Part shown: positions 41,255 through 50,416 of the stretch, in pieces | Layout of the letters: each line of letters begins with the position of its first letter | Position numbering within the stretch: the stretch's first letter is position 1 | Assembly: GCA_009775705.1 (NCBI GenBank) | Contig: VSQE01000001.1 | Coordinates: forward strand, 39,437-103,436 | Direction of reading: 5' to 3' | Source of the DNA: Prevotellamassilia sp. | GTDB taxonomy: Bacteria; Bacteroidota; Bacteroidia; Bacteroidales; Bacteroidaceae | Length of the DNA stretch: 64,000 bases | Notes under the pieces: model-generated | Told to the model about the DNA's origin: nothing | Database searches by the model: none | What the model saw: the letters and a program-made list of their open reading frames with translations, nothing else | Position numbers and translations under genes: made by a program

Positions 41255-42751
41255 ATGGTTACTTTTCTGAACATTCTGGATCCCCAGCTGACGGACTGGT
41301 CGAGGGCGCAGTTTGCCATGACGGCCTGTTACCACTGGCTCTTTGTGCCGCTCACGCTCGGACTGGCCGTCGTGATGGGCGTTATGGAAACCGTTTATGT
41401 GCGTACACGGGACGACTTCTGGAAGCGTGCCGCCCAGTTCTGGCAAAAACTCTTTGGCATCAACTTTGCCATAGGAGTGGCCACCGGCCTGATCCTTGAA
41501 TTCGAGTTCGGTACCAACTGGAGCAACTATTCCTGGTTTGTCGGCGACATATTCGGTGCGCCGTTGGCCATCGAGGGCATCGTGGCCTTCTTTATGGAAT
41601 CCACTTTCATCGCCGTTATGTTTTTCGGCTGGAACAAGGTGGGGCGCGGTTTCCATCTGGCCTCCACCTGGCTCACCGGAGTGGGTGCCACGCTTTCGGC
41701 GTGGTGGATTCTCGTGGCCAACAGCTGGATGCAGCATCCCGTGGGCATGGCCTTCAATCCCGAGACCGTGCGCAACGAGATGATGGACTTCTTTGCCGTG
41801 GCTTTCGCCCCCGAGGCCGTCACCAAGTTCTGTCATACCGTGACGAGCGGATGGATGACGGGCGGTGTCTTTGCCGTAGGCGTGGGCTGCTGGTTTCTGC
41901 TGCGCGGCCGCAACCGCCGTCTGGCGTTGGCCAGCATCCGTGTGGGAGCGGCTACGGGAGTCGTGGCCGCTCTGCTGGTGATAGCCACCGGCGACCGCTC
42001 GGGCATCGATATTGCCCGGACGCAGCCCATGAAGCTGGCTGCCGCCGAAGGACTGCGCCAGGGCGGCCGGCAGGCCCCTTTCTCCATCGTTCCCGGCATC
42101 GAGATTCCCGGAATGCTTTCCCTGCTGGCCACGCACGACATAGACGGGTATGTTCCCGGCATCGACAATCTGCTCGATGGATATACCGCTCCCGACGGGA
42201 CGGTACGCCCCTCGGCCGACGAACGCATGGAACGCGGCCGGAAGGCCTTGCAGGCATTCCGCGATTTCCGCGCTGCCCGTAAGAAAGATCCCGCCGCCGC
42301 GGCTGTGGCGCGGCAGACATTGGAGGAGAATGTCGCAGATTTCGGCTACGGCTACATCGGCAGCCGCGACGAACTGGTGCCGCCCGTATGGCTCGTCTAC
42401 TGGTCCTTCCGCGTGATGGTGGGAGCGGGCAGCGTGCTGCTGGTGGTGCTGGCGCTTCTGTGGTGGTTTGAGCGGCGGGGCCGTCTGGAAAAGATGCGTT
42501 GGCTGCTCCATGCGGGAATGTGGTCCGTGCCTGCCGTCTATCTGGCCGGACAGGCCGGATGGATTGTGGCCGAGGTGGGCCGTCAGCCCTGGGCCATCCA
42601 GGATCTCCTGCCTGTGACGGCAGCCGTGTCCCATCTTTCCGTTGCGGCCGTGCAGACAACCTTCTTCATTTTCCTCGTGATCTTCACTCTGCTGCTGGCG
42701 GCCGAGGTGCGTATCATGACCCGGGCCATCAGGACCTGCCGCGAAGAGTGA
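41255..42751 (+). CDS. cydA: Cytochrome bd ubiquinol/menaquinol oxidase subunit I
   Basis: Heme-bearing quinol oxidase subunit in the inner membrane that reduces oxygen with high affinity; in anaerobic Bacteroides relatives it supports nanaerobic growth. It has 498 residues. Likely heme ligands are H27 (YHWLFVP), the His in HTVTSGW near residue 194 and the Met in SFRVMVG near residue 388. The GWIVAEVGRQPW signature near the end is conserved. About nine helices are visible, and the quinol loop (residues 230-370) is of the short type. cydB follows 64 bases downstream. Confidence 0.96.
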   Translation: MVTFLNILDPQLTDWSRAQFAMTACYHWLFVPLTLGLAVVMGVMETVYVRTRDDFWKRAAQFWQKLFGINFAIGVATGLILEFEFGTNWSNYSWFVGDIFGAPLAIEGIVAFFMESTFIAVMFFGWNKVGRGFHLASTWLTGVGATLSAWWILVANSWMQHPVGMAFNPETVRNEMMDFFAVAFAPEAVTKFCHTVTSGWMTGGVFAVGVGCWFLLRGRNRRLALASIRVGAATGVVAALLVIATGDRSGIDIARTQPMKLAAAEGLRQGGRQAPFSIVPGIEIPGMLSLLATHDIDGYVPGIDNLLDGYTAPDGTVRPSADERMERGRKALQAFRDFRAARKKDPAAAAVARQTLEENVADFGYGYIGSRDELVPPVWLVYWSFRVMVGAGSVLLVVLALLWWFERRGRLEKMRWLLHAGMWSVPAVYLAGQAGWIVAEVGRQPWAIQDLLPVTAAVSHLSVAAVQTTFFIFLVIFTLLLAAEVRIMTRAIRTCREE

Positions 42752-42815
42752 CAGCCGCTTCTTCTCTGCGACGAGACAACATTTTCAAACCGAAACACAA
42801 CAATAACAACGATAT

Positions 42816-43964
42816 ATGTTTAGCTATACCTTCTTTCAGCAATACTGGTGGTTCCTGATTTCCCTGTTGGGCGGTCTGCTGGTCTTTCTTCTGTTTGTAC
42901 AGGGTGCGAATAGCCTTATCTTCACGCTGGGCCGCAGCGAGGAAGAGCGGGCGCTGATTGTCAACTCCACCGGCCGCAAGTGGGAATTTACCTTCACCAC
43001 GCTCGTCACCTTCGGCGGTGCTTTCTTTGCCGCTTTCCCTCTTTTCTACAGCACCAGCTTCGGCGGTGCCTATTGGGTGTGGATGCTGATACTGGCCAGC
43101 TTCGTCTTTCAGGCCGTGGCATACGAGTTCCAGTCGAAGGCCGGAAACGTGCTGGGACGTACCGCCTACCGCCGCCTGCTCGTGGCCAACGGTTTTCTGG
43201 CCCCTTTCCTGCTGGGAACGGCGGTGGCCACGTTTTTCACCGGCTCGGATTTCACGGTGAGCAAAGATGCTATGGGAGCCGGCGAAGCGCTGGTGCCCGT
43301 CATCAGCAGTTGGGGCAATGCCTGGCACGGGCTGGACGCTTTGGGCAATCCCTGGAACATCGTGTTGGGAATGGCCGTCTTTTTCCTGTCGCGTGTGCTG
43401 GGGGCACTGTATCTGATCAATAACATAGGCGACGGAGAACTGCGGCCTCGCATGCGCCGGCAGGTGCTGACGGATGCCGTTGCCTTCCTCATCTTTTTCC
43501 TTGCCTTCATGGGACGGCTGTTCACGATGGACGGCTACGGGGTGGAAGACGGCACCGTGATGCTTGTTCCCTCCAAATACCTGCACAATCTGCTCGACAT
43601 GCCCGCTACGCTGGTGTTGCTGGCGGCGGGCGTGGTGCTGGTGCTCATCGGCATCGGACGGACACTGTTGCGGCCGGCTTTTGTGCGCGGTATCTGGCCT
43701 GCAGGTACCGGAACCGTGCTGACTGTGTTGGCGCTTCTGCTGCTGGCCGGTTATAATGACACGGCGTTCTATCCCTCCTCGACCGACCTGCAAAGTTCCC
43801 TCACGCTGGCCAACAGCTGTTCCAGCGAGTTCACGCTGCGGGTCATGGCGTGGGTGTCGCTGTTCATACCGTTTGTGCTGGCCTACATCGCATACGCCTG
43901 GCATGCCATTGACCGCAAGCCGCTGACGCGGGAGGAACTGGCGGATGAAGAACACAAATACTGA
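42816..43964 (+). CDS. cydB: Cytochrome bd oxidase subunit II
   Basis: Second membrane subunit of cytochrome bd oxidase, 382 residues. It begins FSYTFFQQYWWFLISLLGGLLVFLLFVQG, the family opening with the tryptophan-rich first helix. It has about eight to nine helices and conserved loops such as FYSTSFGGAYWVWM. It binds no heme itself but stabilises CydA. It ends just before a hairpin that probably terminates the DUF4492-cydA-cydB transcript. The cydDC exporter genes are not in the window. Confidence 0.95.
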   Translation: MFSYTFFQQYWWFLISLLGGLLVFLLFVQGANSLIFTLGRSEEERALIVNSTGRKWEFTFTTLVTFGGAFFAAFPLFYSTSFGGAYWVWMLILASFVFQAVAYEFQSKAGNVLGRTAYRRLLVANGFLAPFLLGTAVATFFTGSDFTVSKDAMGAGEALVPVISSWGNAWHGLDALGNPWNIVLGMAVFFLSRVLGALYLINNIGDGELRPRMRRQVLTDAVAFLIFFLAFMGRLFTMDGYGVEDGTVMLVPSKYLHNLLDMPATLVLLAAGVVLVLIGIGRTLLRPAFVRGIWPAGTGTVLTVLALLLLAGYNDTAFYPSSTDLQSSLTLANSCSSEFTLRVMAWVSLFIPFVLAYIAYAWHAIDRKPLTREELADEEHKY

Positions 43965-44025
43965 GCAGGAATTTTGTCGGTTTGTATCCGTCGCCGGAAG
44001 TACGGCCGGACATTGATTTTGGGAA

Positions 44026-44062
44026 AATACTCCGTTCCGCTACGCGGGCGGAGTATTCCTTT
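44026..44062 (+). terminator. Probable terminator of the cyd operon
   Basis: Stem AATACTCCG/CGGAGTATT (44026-44034 / 44049-44057) with an inner CCGC/GCGG, followed by CCTTTCT. The T-run is short, so strength is uncertain. Confidence 0.6.
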
Positions 44063-44139
44063 CTGTACATATTTTCCTCCTGCCGGTGCGGTTTGGCGAA
44101 ATGCCGGCCCGCATTTTTCCCCGACTGATAAAAAATGAT

Positions 44140-44147
44140 TAACTTTG
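44140..44147 (+). promoter_or_regulatory. -7 box (TAACTTTG) for the acetyltransferase and parE
   Basis: A perfect TAnnTTTG box, 63 bases before the acetyltransferase start codon. Confidence 0.6.
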
Positions 44148-44210
44148 CGGTCGTACCGCTTCCGCGAGGGGCACAAATCCATTCAGTCACAGCAAATAAT
44201 AATCGGCTTT

Positions 44211-45347
44211 ATGTCCGTAGAAATAAAGAAAGTCACTACCAGAAAAGACCTGAAACGCTTTATCCGTTTCAACTACGAATTTTATAAGGACAATCCTTTT
44301 TCCGTACCGGATCTCTATGATGACATGCTGGGTACTTTCTCGTCCGACCGGAACGCGGCTTTCGAGTTCTGTGAGGCAGATTATTTCCTGGCCTGCCGCG
44401 ACGGGCGCATCGTGGGGCGTGTGGCGGCTATCATCAACCGCCGGGCCAACGAGACCTGGGGCCGGAAGGTAGTGCGCTTCGGGTGGATTGACTTCATTGA
44501 CGATGAGGAAGTGAGCCGTGCGCTCCTCGACTCCGTAAAAGCCTGGGGCCGCGAGCGCGGTATGACCGAGATGGAAGGTCCGCTGGGATTCACCGACATG
44601 GATGCCGAAGGGATGCTGGTGGAAGGCTTCGACCAGCTCTCTACGATGGCCACTATCTACAATTATCCCTATTATCCCCGTCACATGGAACGGCTCGGTA
44701 TGGAGAAGTCGGCGGACTGGGTGGAAATGAAAATCTATATTCCCGATGAAATTCCGGAAAAGCACCGCAGAATATCGGACATCATAGCCCGCAAGTACGG
44801 GTTGCGCATCCGTAAGCTCACGAGCAAGTCCGAGGTGAAACGCTCCGGCATAGGGCACGAGATCTTCCGCCTCATCAACGAGGCCTACGCTCCTCTTTTC
44901 GGATTCTCGAAAATGACGGAGAGGCAGATTGACCAGTACGTGGACATGTATGTTCCGGTGCTCGACCTGCGGATGGTCACGCTGGTGGAGAATGCGGAAG
45001 GCGAGATTGTGGCCGTGGGCATTTCCATGCCCTCGTTGTCGAGGGCATTGCAGAAAGCCCGTGGAAAGCTGTTCCCGCTGGGCTGGTTCCATCTGCTCAA
45101 GGCACTGATGTGGCGGCGGCCCGAAGTGCTCGACCTGCTCCTTGTGGGCGTGCGGCCCGACTATCAGGGTAAAGGGGTGAACGCCTTGCTCTTTACCGAC
45201 CTTATTCCCGTCTATCAGCAGATGGGCTTCAAGTATGCCGAGAGTAATCCCGAGCTGGAAGGCAACGAGAAGGTGCAGAACCAGTGGCAGTATTTCAAGA
45301 CGGAACAGCACAAGCGCCGCCGTTGTTACAAGGTAGGGATAGAATGA
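44211..45347 (+). CDS. GNAT-family N-acetyltransferase-like protein (large Bacteroidetes type)
   Basis: A 378-residue cytoplasmic protein. The N-terminal 170 residues contain an acyltransferase-like fold with [23 protein letters not shown] and [21 protein letters not shown]. The C-terminal part has [17 protein letters not shown], the acetyl-CoA pyrophosphate-binding loop of GNAT enzymes (Q/RxxGxG/A), followed by [13 protein letters not shown]. Homologues are frequent beside topoisomerase IV genes in Bacteroidales, but the substrate is unknown. The start [14 protein letters not shown] was chosen over an upstream in-frame ATG because that one lies within 5 bases of the -7 box. parE begins 10 bases downstream. 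Confidence 0.82.
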   Translation: MSVEIKKVTTRKDLKRFIRFNYEFYKDNPFSVPDLYDDMLGTFSSDRNAAFEFCEADYFLACRDGRIVGRVAAIINRRANETWGRKVVRFGWIDFIDDEEVSRALLDSVKAWGRERGMTEMEGPLGFTDMDAEGMLVEGFDQLSTMATIYNYPYYPRHMERLGMEKSADWVEMKIYIPDEIPEKHRRISDIIARKYGLRIRKLTSKSEVKRSGIGHEIFRLINEAYAPLFGFSKMTERQIDQYVDMYVPVLDLRMVTLVENAEGEIVAVGISMPSLSRALQKARGKLFPLGWFHLLKALMWRRPEVLDLLLVGVRPDYQGKGVNALLFTDLIPVYQQMGFKYAESNPELEGNEKVQNQWQYFKTEQHKRRRCYKVGIE

Positions 45348-45357
45348 AAGGGTGAAT

Positions 45358-47400
45358 ATGGAAGAAGAAGTGAGAAATACGGCAGGAGTCCGTCCTGCCG
45401 GCGAATATACGGAAGACAACATCCGTCATCTCGATGACATGGAGCACATCCGCATCCGTCCCGGTATGTACATCGGAAGGTTGGGCGACGGCTCCCATGC
45501 CGAGGATGGCATTTATGTGCTTCTGAAAGAAGCCATCGACAACAGCATTGACGAGTTCAACGAAGGCTACGGCAAGCGCATAGAGATTGAGATAGGGGAA
45601 GACCTTACGGCCTCTGTCCGCGATTACGGGCGCGGCATTCCCCTGAAAGCGCTGGTTCCCGCCGTCTCGCAGCTCAATACCGGTGGAAAGTACGACAACG
45701 ACATGTACACTGCCAGCGTGGGACTGAACGGTGTGGGCCTCAAGGCCGTCAATGCGCTGAGCCGCCGTTTCACCGTCCGCAGTGTGCGCGACGGGCAGAT
45801 GCACGAGGCCTCGTTTGAGAAAGGTCGGCTCGTCTCCGACGTGTACGGCGACAGCGCGGAGGAGAACGGAACCTATATCTTTTTTGAGCCGGATCCCGGG
45901 CTTTTTCTCGGTTACCGGTTTCATGGAGAGTTCATCGAGACGATGCTCCGCAATTATACCTACCTCAACACCGGGTTGGCTATCTTCTACAACGGCCGCC
46001 GCATCCTCAGCCGCAACGGTCTCGAAGACCTGCTCAACGACAACATGACCGCCCCCGGTCTTTACCCCATTGTCCACCTGCGCGGGCAGAACATTGACAT
46101 TGCCTTTACGCATACCGGCCAGTACGGAGAGGAATACTATTCCTTTGTCAACGGCCAGCACACCACGCAGGGCGGAACGCATCAGAGTGCCTTCAAGGAA
46201 CACATAGCCCGTACCATCAAGGAATATTTCGGGAAGAACTTCGATGTGCAGGACGTGCGCAACGGACTGGTGGCCGCCATTGCCGTCCGGGTGATAGAGC
46301 CCATGTTCGAGAGCCAGACCAAGATCAAGCTCGGCTCTCTGACGATGGCTCCCGACAAGGACAAGAACGGACAGCCCTTCGCGCTGAGCGGCGTGAGCGT
46401 CAACAAGTTCGTGGGCGATTTCATCAAGGAAAATGTAGATAACTTCCTCCACAAGAATCTGGATGTGGCCGAGGTGATACAGCAGAAAATACAGGAGAGC
46501 GAGAAGGAGCGCAAGGCCATTGCCGGCGTGACGAAGCTGGCCCGCGAACGGGCCAAGAAGGCCAATCTGCACAACCGCAAGCTGCGCGACTGCCGCGTGC
46601 ACCTCAACGATGCGCCGCCTAAGAGCCGCAAGGCCGGGGACGAAGAGAACGATCTGCGTTCCGAATCGTCCATCTTTATCACCGAGGGCGATTCCGCCAG
46701 TGGTTCCATCACGAAGAGCCGCGATGTGAACACACAGGCTGTCTTCTCCTTGCGCGGAAAGCCGCTCAACTGTTTCGGACTGACCAAGAAGGTGGTCTAC
46801 GAAAATGAAGAGTTCAACCTGTTGCAGGCCGCGCTCAACATTGAGGACGGTCTTGACAGCTTGCGCTACAACAAGGTGATCGTGGCCACTGATGCCGATG
46901 TAGACGGGATGCACATCCGGCTGCTCATGATCACCTTCTTCCTTCAGTTCTTTCCCGACCTGATCAAGAAGGGGCATGTCTATATTCTCCAGACTCCCTT
47001 GTTCCGTGTGCGTAACAAGAAGAAGAAGGTGCGTCGTCAGCAGTCCGTCGATGAGCAGAGTGCCGGTGCCGCCATTCTGAAGAAGACCCGGAACTCCGAC
47101 CGCTCCGAGTTCGAGACCGTTTACTGTTATAGCGAGGAAGAGCGTCTGGCCGCCATCGAGCGCCTCAGTCCCGACCCAGAAATCACCCGCTTCAAGGGAC
47201 TCGGAGAGATCTCTCCCGACGAGTTCAAGCATTTCATAGGTCCCGACATGCGTCTGGAGCAGGTCACGCTGCACAAGAGCGACAAGGTCAAGGAACTGCT
47301 GGAATACTATATGGGAAAGAATACGATGGAGCGCCAGAACTTCATCATTGATAATCTGGTGGTCGAGGAAGACCTGGCCGAAGAAGAGGAGGAAGGATGA
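45358..47400 (+). CDS. parE: DNA topoisomerase IV subunit B
   Basis: ATPase subunit of the decatenating type II topoisomerase, 680 residues. The GHKL ATPase has [26 protein letters not shown] and [14 protein letters not shown]. The transducer follows, then the Toprim domain with [12 protein letters not shown] and [13 protein letters not shown]. The C-terminal [18 protein letters not shown] is conserved. GDSASGS instead of the gyrase GDSAGGS, and the position before coaD, favour ParE over GyrB; a distinct gyrB lies at 54469. A GTG two codons upstream is an alternative start. The parC partner is not in the window. Overlaps coaD by 4 bases. Confidence 0.93.
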   Translation: MEEEVRNTAGVRPAGEYTEDNIRHLDDMEHIRIRPGMYIGRLGDGSHAEDGIYVLLKEAIDNSIDEFNEGYGKRIEIEIGEDLTASVRDYGRGIPLKALVPAVSQLNTGGKYDNDMYTASVGLNGVGLKAVNALSRRFTVRSVRDGQMHEASFEKGRLVSDVYGDSAEENGTYIFFEPDPGLFLGYRFHGEFIETMLRNYTYLNTGLAIFYNGRRILSRNGLEDLLNDNMTAPGLYPIVHLRGQNIDIAFTHTGQYGEEYYSFVNGQHTTQGGTHQSAFKEHIARTIKEYFGKNFDVQDVRNGLVAAIAVRVIEPMFESQTKIKLGSLTMAPDKDKNGQPFALSGVSVNKFVGDFIKENVDNFLHKNLDVAEVIQQKIQESEKERKAIAGVTKLARERAKKANLHNRKLRDCRVHLNDAPPKSRKAGDEENDLRSESSIFITEGDSASGSITKSRDVNTQAVFSLRGKPLNCFGLTKKVVYENEEFNLLQAALNIEDGLDSLRYNKVIVATDADVDGMHIRLLMITFFLQFFPDLIKKGHVYILQTPLFRVRNKKKKVRRQQSVDEQSAGAAILKKTRNSDRSEFETVYCYSEEERLAAIERLSPDPEITRFKGLGEISPDEFKHFIGPDMRLEQVTLHKSDKVKELLEYYMGKNTMERQNFIIDNLVVEEDLAEEEEEG

Positions 47401-47873
47401 AGAAGATTGCTGTCTTTCCCGGATCGTTCGACCCTTTCACCGTAGGCCATGCCAGCATTGTGGAGCGCGGTCTTCCCCTTTTCGATGAGATCGTCATCGG
47501 AGTGGGTGTCAATGAGCGGAAACGCTCGTTCTACAGTCCGGAGGAGCGTGTCCGTGCCATTGAGGAGCTCTATGCCGGCGATTCCCGCATACGGGTGGTC
47601 AGTTATAAGGACCTCACCATAGATTTTGCCCGGCGCGTCGGGGCCCGTTTCATTTTGCGCGGCCTGCGTTCCGTCAAGGATTTCGAGTACGAGCGGGACA
47701 TTGCCAACATGAACCAGCGTCTTTCGGGCGTCGAGACCGTCCTGCTTTTCACCGAACCGCATTTTTCCAGCATATCCTCCAGCGTGGTACGCGAACTGAT
47801 GGCTTTCGGAAAGGATGTCACCGACTTCCTGCCCCGCAGGAAAAGCCGGAGAGAAGAAGCAACCGAAGAATAA
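47397..47873 (+). CDS. coaD: Phosphopantetheine adenylyltransferase
   Basis: Fourth enzyme of coenzyme A synthesis, making dephospho-CoA from 4'-phosphopantetheine and ATP. It has 158 residues, the standard size. The nucleotidyltransferase motifs are [17 protein letters not shown] (TxGH) near residues 9-25 and ISSSVVREL (ISSxxVR) near 126-134, with [13 protein letters not shown] between. The ATG overlaps the parE stop (ATGA), implying translational coupling. The protease gene follows 22 bases downstream. Confidence 0.96.
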   Translation: MKKIAVFPGSFDPFTVGHASIVERGLPLFDEIVIGVGVNERKRSFYSPEERVRAIEELYAGDSRIRVVSYKDLTIDFARRVGARFILRGLRSVKDFEYERDIANMNQRLSGVETVLLFTEPHFSSISSSVVRELMAFGKDVTDFLPRRKSRREEATEE

Positions 47874-47895
47874 CCAAAGTGAAAAAATATATACG

Positions 47896-49476
47896 ATGAA
47901 AAGATTATCCCTGTGGCTGCTGATGGCTGTAAGCCTCCTTGGTGCTTCCGCACAGCGGGCCGACATGAACATCGACATCAACCTGATGCGTAAGCTCCAG
48001 ATGGCGCAGGTGGCTATCGCAAGCCTTTATGTAGACAGTGTGGACCAGAAAAAACTGGTGGAGGATGCCATCAACGGCATGTTGGGAAAACTCGACCCGC
48101 ACTCCTCCTATTCCGATCCTGAGGAGACGCGCAAGATGAACGAGCCGCTCGAAGGAAACTTTGAGGGCATCGGGGTGCAGTTCAATCTGTTGGAAGATAC
48201 CCTCGTTGTCATCCAGACCGTTTCCAAAGGCCCCAGCGAAAAGGCCGGAATCCTTGCCGGCGACCGCATCGTCTCCGTTGACGGACAGCCTATCGCGGGA
48301 GTGAAGATGGCGCGCGACAGCATCATGAAGAAGCTGCGCGGACCCAAAGGCACGAAGGCTAAGCTTGGGGTGGTGCGCCGCGAAGTGCCCGACACGCTGC
48401 GTTTTGTCGTCACCCGCGACAAGATTCCCGTCAATACCCTCGATGCCGCCTATATCATCGCTCCCGGCATCGGCTACATCCACCTTGACCGCTTCGGGGC
48501 CACCTCGGCCGCAGAGGTGCGCGAGGCCATTGCCTCCCTGCGTAAGGAGGGCATGAAGGACCTTATCCTTGACCTCGAATACAACGGCGGCGGCTATCTT
48601 GGAGCTGCTATCGACATCGCCAATGAATTTCTCCTTGCCGGCGATCTCATCGTCTATACCGAGGGCCGCACGTCGCCCCGCTCCGTTTATAACGCCAAGG
48701 GCGGCGGGCTTTTTCCCGAAGGCAGGCTGGTCGTTCTTGTCGATGAGTATACGGCCTCGGCAGCCGAGATTGTCAGCGGAGCCGTACAAGATCACGACCG
48801 CGGTGTCATCATAGGCCGGCGCACCTTCGGAAAAGGACTGGTGCAGCGCCCCATAGACCTGTCCGACGGCTCCATGATACGCCTCACCGTGTCCCACTAT
48901 TACACTCCTTCGGGCCGTTGCATACAGAAACCTTACGAGAAGGGTAAGAAAGACGATTACGGCAAAGATCTGGTCAACCGTTTCGATCACGGCGAACTTA
49001 CTTCCGCCGACAGCATCCGTCTCGACAGCACCAAAGTCTACAGGACTCTGCGTAAGGGACGTACCGTCTACGGCGGCGGAGGCATCATGCCCGACATCTT
49101 CGTGCCGCTCGACACCACCGTCTACACCCGCACCTACCGTTTGTTGCGCAGCCACAACCTCATCAACGACGCCTCGCTCCGCTACATCGACCGTCACCGT
49201 GCCGACCTGCGCAAGCGCTACCGCCGTTTCGAGGATTTCGACACTTCTTTCTCCGTGCCGGCCGAACTCACCGACAGCGTGATGGCCGCGGCGCGGCGCA
49301 AGAAGATCGAGCCGAAGGACGAGGCCGAACTGGCAGCCACGCTGGACCAGTTGCGCTTTACGCTCAAGGCGCTGATAGCTTACGATATATGGGACCGCAA
49401 CGAATATTTCCGTCTCATCAACCGGCGCAATGACATCGTGGAGCGTGCGCTCCGTGAATTGCAAGGTAAAAAATAG
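47896..49476 (+). CDS. C-terminal processing peptidase, S41 family (CtpA-like)
   Basis: Periplasmic serine protease, 526 residues. The signal peptide is MKRLSLWLLMAVSLLGASAQ. A PDZ domain near residues 80-165 (FEGIGVQFNLLEDTLVVIQTV, AGILAGDRIVSVDG) recognises C-termini. The S41 core has VLVDEYTASAAEIVSGA with the nucleophile Ser near residue 288 and FGKGLVQ with the general-base Lys near residue 312. The C-terminal 150 residues form a helical extension common in Bacteroidetes tail-specific proteases. The start was placed at the ATG before the signal peptide. It is the last gene of the parE-coaD-ctp unit. Confidence 0.93.
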   Translation: MKRLSLWLLMAVSLLGASAQRADMNIDINLMRKLQMAQVAIASLYVDSVDQKKLVEDAINGMLGKLDPHSSYSDPEETRKMNEPLEGNFEGIGVQFNLLEDTLVVIQTVSKGPSEKAGILAGDRIVSVDGQPIAGVKMARDSIMKKLRGPKGTKAKLGVVRREVPDTLRFVVTRDKIPVNTLDAAYIIAPGIGYIHLDRFGATSAAEVREAIASLRKEGMKDLILDLEYNGGGYLGAAIDIANEFLLAGDLIVYTEGRTSPRSVYNAKGGGLFPEGRLVVLVDEYTASAAEIVSGAVQDHDRGVIIGRRTFGKGLVQRPIDLSDGSMIRLTVSHYYTPSGRCIQKPYEKGKKDDYGKDLVNRFDHGELTSADSIRLDSTKVYRTLRKGRTVYGGGGIMPDIFVPLDTTVYTRTYRLLRSHNLINDASLRYIDRHRADLRKRYRRFEDFDTSFSVPAELTDSVMAAARRKKIEPKDEAELAATLDQLRFTLKALIAYDIWDRNEYFRLINRRNDIVERALRELQGKK

Positions 49477-49509
49477 CATTTCTTTCTTGTCTGTAAAGAA
49501 AGAAAAGTG

Positions 49510-49517
49510 TATCTTTG
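49510..49517 (+). promoter_or_regulatory. -7 box (TATCTTTG) for tRNA-Gln
   Basis: A perfect TAnnTTTG box, 29 bases before the mature tRNA 5' end. Confidence 0.7.
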
Positions 49518-49546
49518 CGCTGTCATCGAGAGATGATCCTCAGGAT

Positions 49547-49618
49547 TGTTCCATGGTGTAATGGTTAGCACTAGAGTTTTTGGTTCTCTCAGTCCCCGTT
49601 CGAGTCGGAGTGGAACAA
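49547..49618 (+). tRNA. tRNA-Gln (anticodon TTG)
   Basis: A 72-base cloverleaf without an encoded CCA end. The acceptor stem TGTTCCA pairs perfectly with TGGAACA, and U1-A72 is the hallmark of tRNA-Gln. The D arm is GTGT/GCAC, the anticodon loop is TTTTGGT with TTG at positions 34-36, and the T loop is TTCGAGT. Two stem positions do not pair: T-T at the bottom of the anticodon stem and C-A in the T stem. It has its own promoter and terminator. Confidence 0.93.
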
Positions 49619-49649
49619 CTTTTTGTCCGTAGAGACAAAGTCAGCCCGT

Positions 49650-49687
49650 AGCCCGGTCATCGCCCGCCGATGCCGGGCTGTTTTTTT
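49650..49687 (+). terminator. Intrinsic terminator of the tRNA-Gln transcript
   Basis: Stem AGCCCGG/CCGGGCT (49650-49656 / 49673-49679) extended by CATCG/CGATG, followed by seven T residues. Confidence 0.85.
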
Positions 49688-49697
49688 ATTTGTAAAA

Positions 49698-50261
49698 ATG
49701 ACAATACAGCCTTTGACCGCCTGTCCGCCTCTCTCGCCGGAGTTCGTTTTGGATGCCGATCTGCTCAGCCTTCGTTTCCGGGCCGGTACAGGGCGGCATG
49801 CCTGTATGGCGGGGCAGGGCAGAGAAGCGGTGATTGTCCTGCCCGAAGGTTTCCGTTTCGAAGATGCCGCCTGCCGTCGCTGGGCCAAGGCCGTTCTCAC
49901 GGAGGTGGTCCGCCGTCGCGCCGCCGCCGTGTTTCCGCCACGCCTTGCCGCATTGGCCGGCCGTTACGATCTGCGCTACCGTCGTGTGTTCATCAAGAAC
50001 GTGCGCAGCCGCTGGGGCAGTTGTTCCGGACTGGGCAACATCAACCTGTCGCTTTGGCTGATGTTGGCACCGGAGCCATTGGTGGACTATGTTATCAAGC
50101 ACGAACTGGCCCACCTCAATGAGATGAACCACGGTCCGCGCTTCTGGGCCGAAGTGGACCGTATGACCGAGGGCCGCGGGCGGCAACTGGAGCGCGGCAT
50201 GCGCGAGTTTGCCCGTGTCAACGCACGGCTCTTGGCTTACCTCTTTTCCGATGAGGCCTGA
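49698..50261 (+). CDS. DUF45/YgjP-like zinc metallopeptidase
   Basis: A 187-residue cytoplasmic protein of the YgjP (DUF45, M48-like) family. The zinc site HELAHLNEMNHGPRFW lies near residues 134-149; the HExxH motif and the following His are both present. It is preceded by the typical SRWGSCSGLGNINLSLWLM near 109-127. The function of the family is unclear; some members sit with restriction systems, but none is here. The protein is somewhat short at the N-terminus compared with 230-residue homologues. It starts at the ATG right after the tRNA terminator, so its promoter is not obvious and it may depend on read-through. Confidence 0.83.
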   Translation: MTIQPLTACPPLSPEFVLDADLLSLRFRAGTGRHACMAGQGREAVIVLPEGFRFEDAACRRWAKAVLTEVVRRRAAAVFPPRLAALAGRYDLRYRRVFIKNVRSRWGSCSGLGNINLSLWLMLAPEPLVDYVIKHELAHLNEMNHGPRFWAEVDRMTEGRGRQLERGMREFARVNARLLAYLFSDEA

Positions 50262-50353
50262 CCGTTTTTCGGCCTTGTGCGGATACCGAAGTTTTTATTT
50301 GTTAAATACTTTACCGTTTTTTTAAAAAACTTGTCCGTTTGGTTTGAATAAAC

Positions 50354-50361
50354 TAACTTTG
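50354..50361 (+). promoter_or_regulatory. Promoter (TTG-N20-TAACTTTG) for the large secreted protein
   Basis: A perfect -7 box at 50354-50361 with TTG 20 bases upstream. It lies 55 bases before the chosen start codon. An upstream ATG at 50366 would be almost leaderless and gives no signal peptide at its start. Confidence 0.7.
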
Positions 50362-50416
50362 GGGCATGAATATCCAATTTTTTATTAATCTTTTTTACTT
50401 TAACAACCAACGCAAA

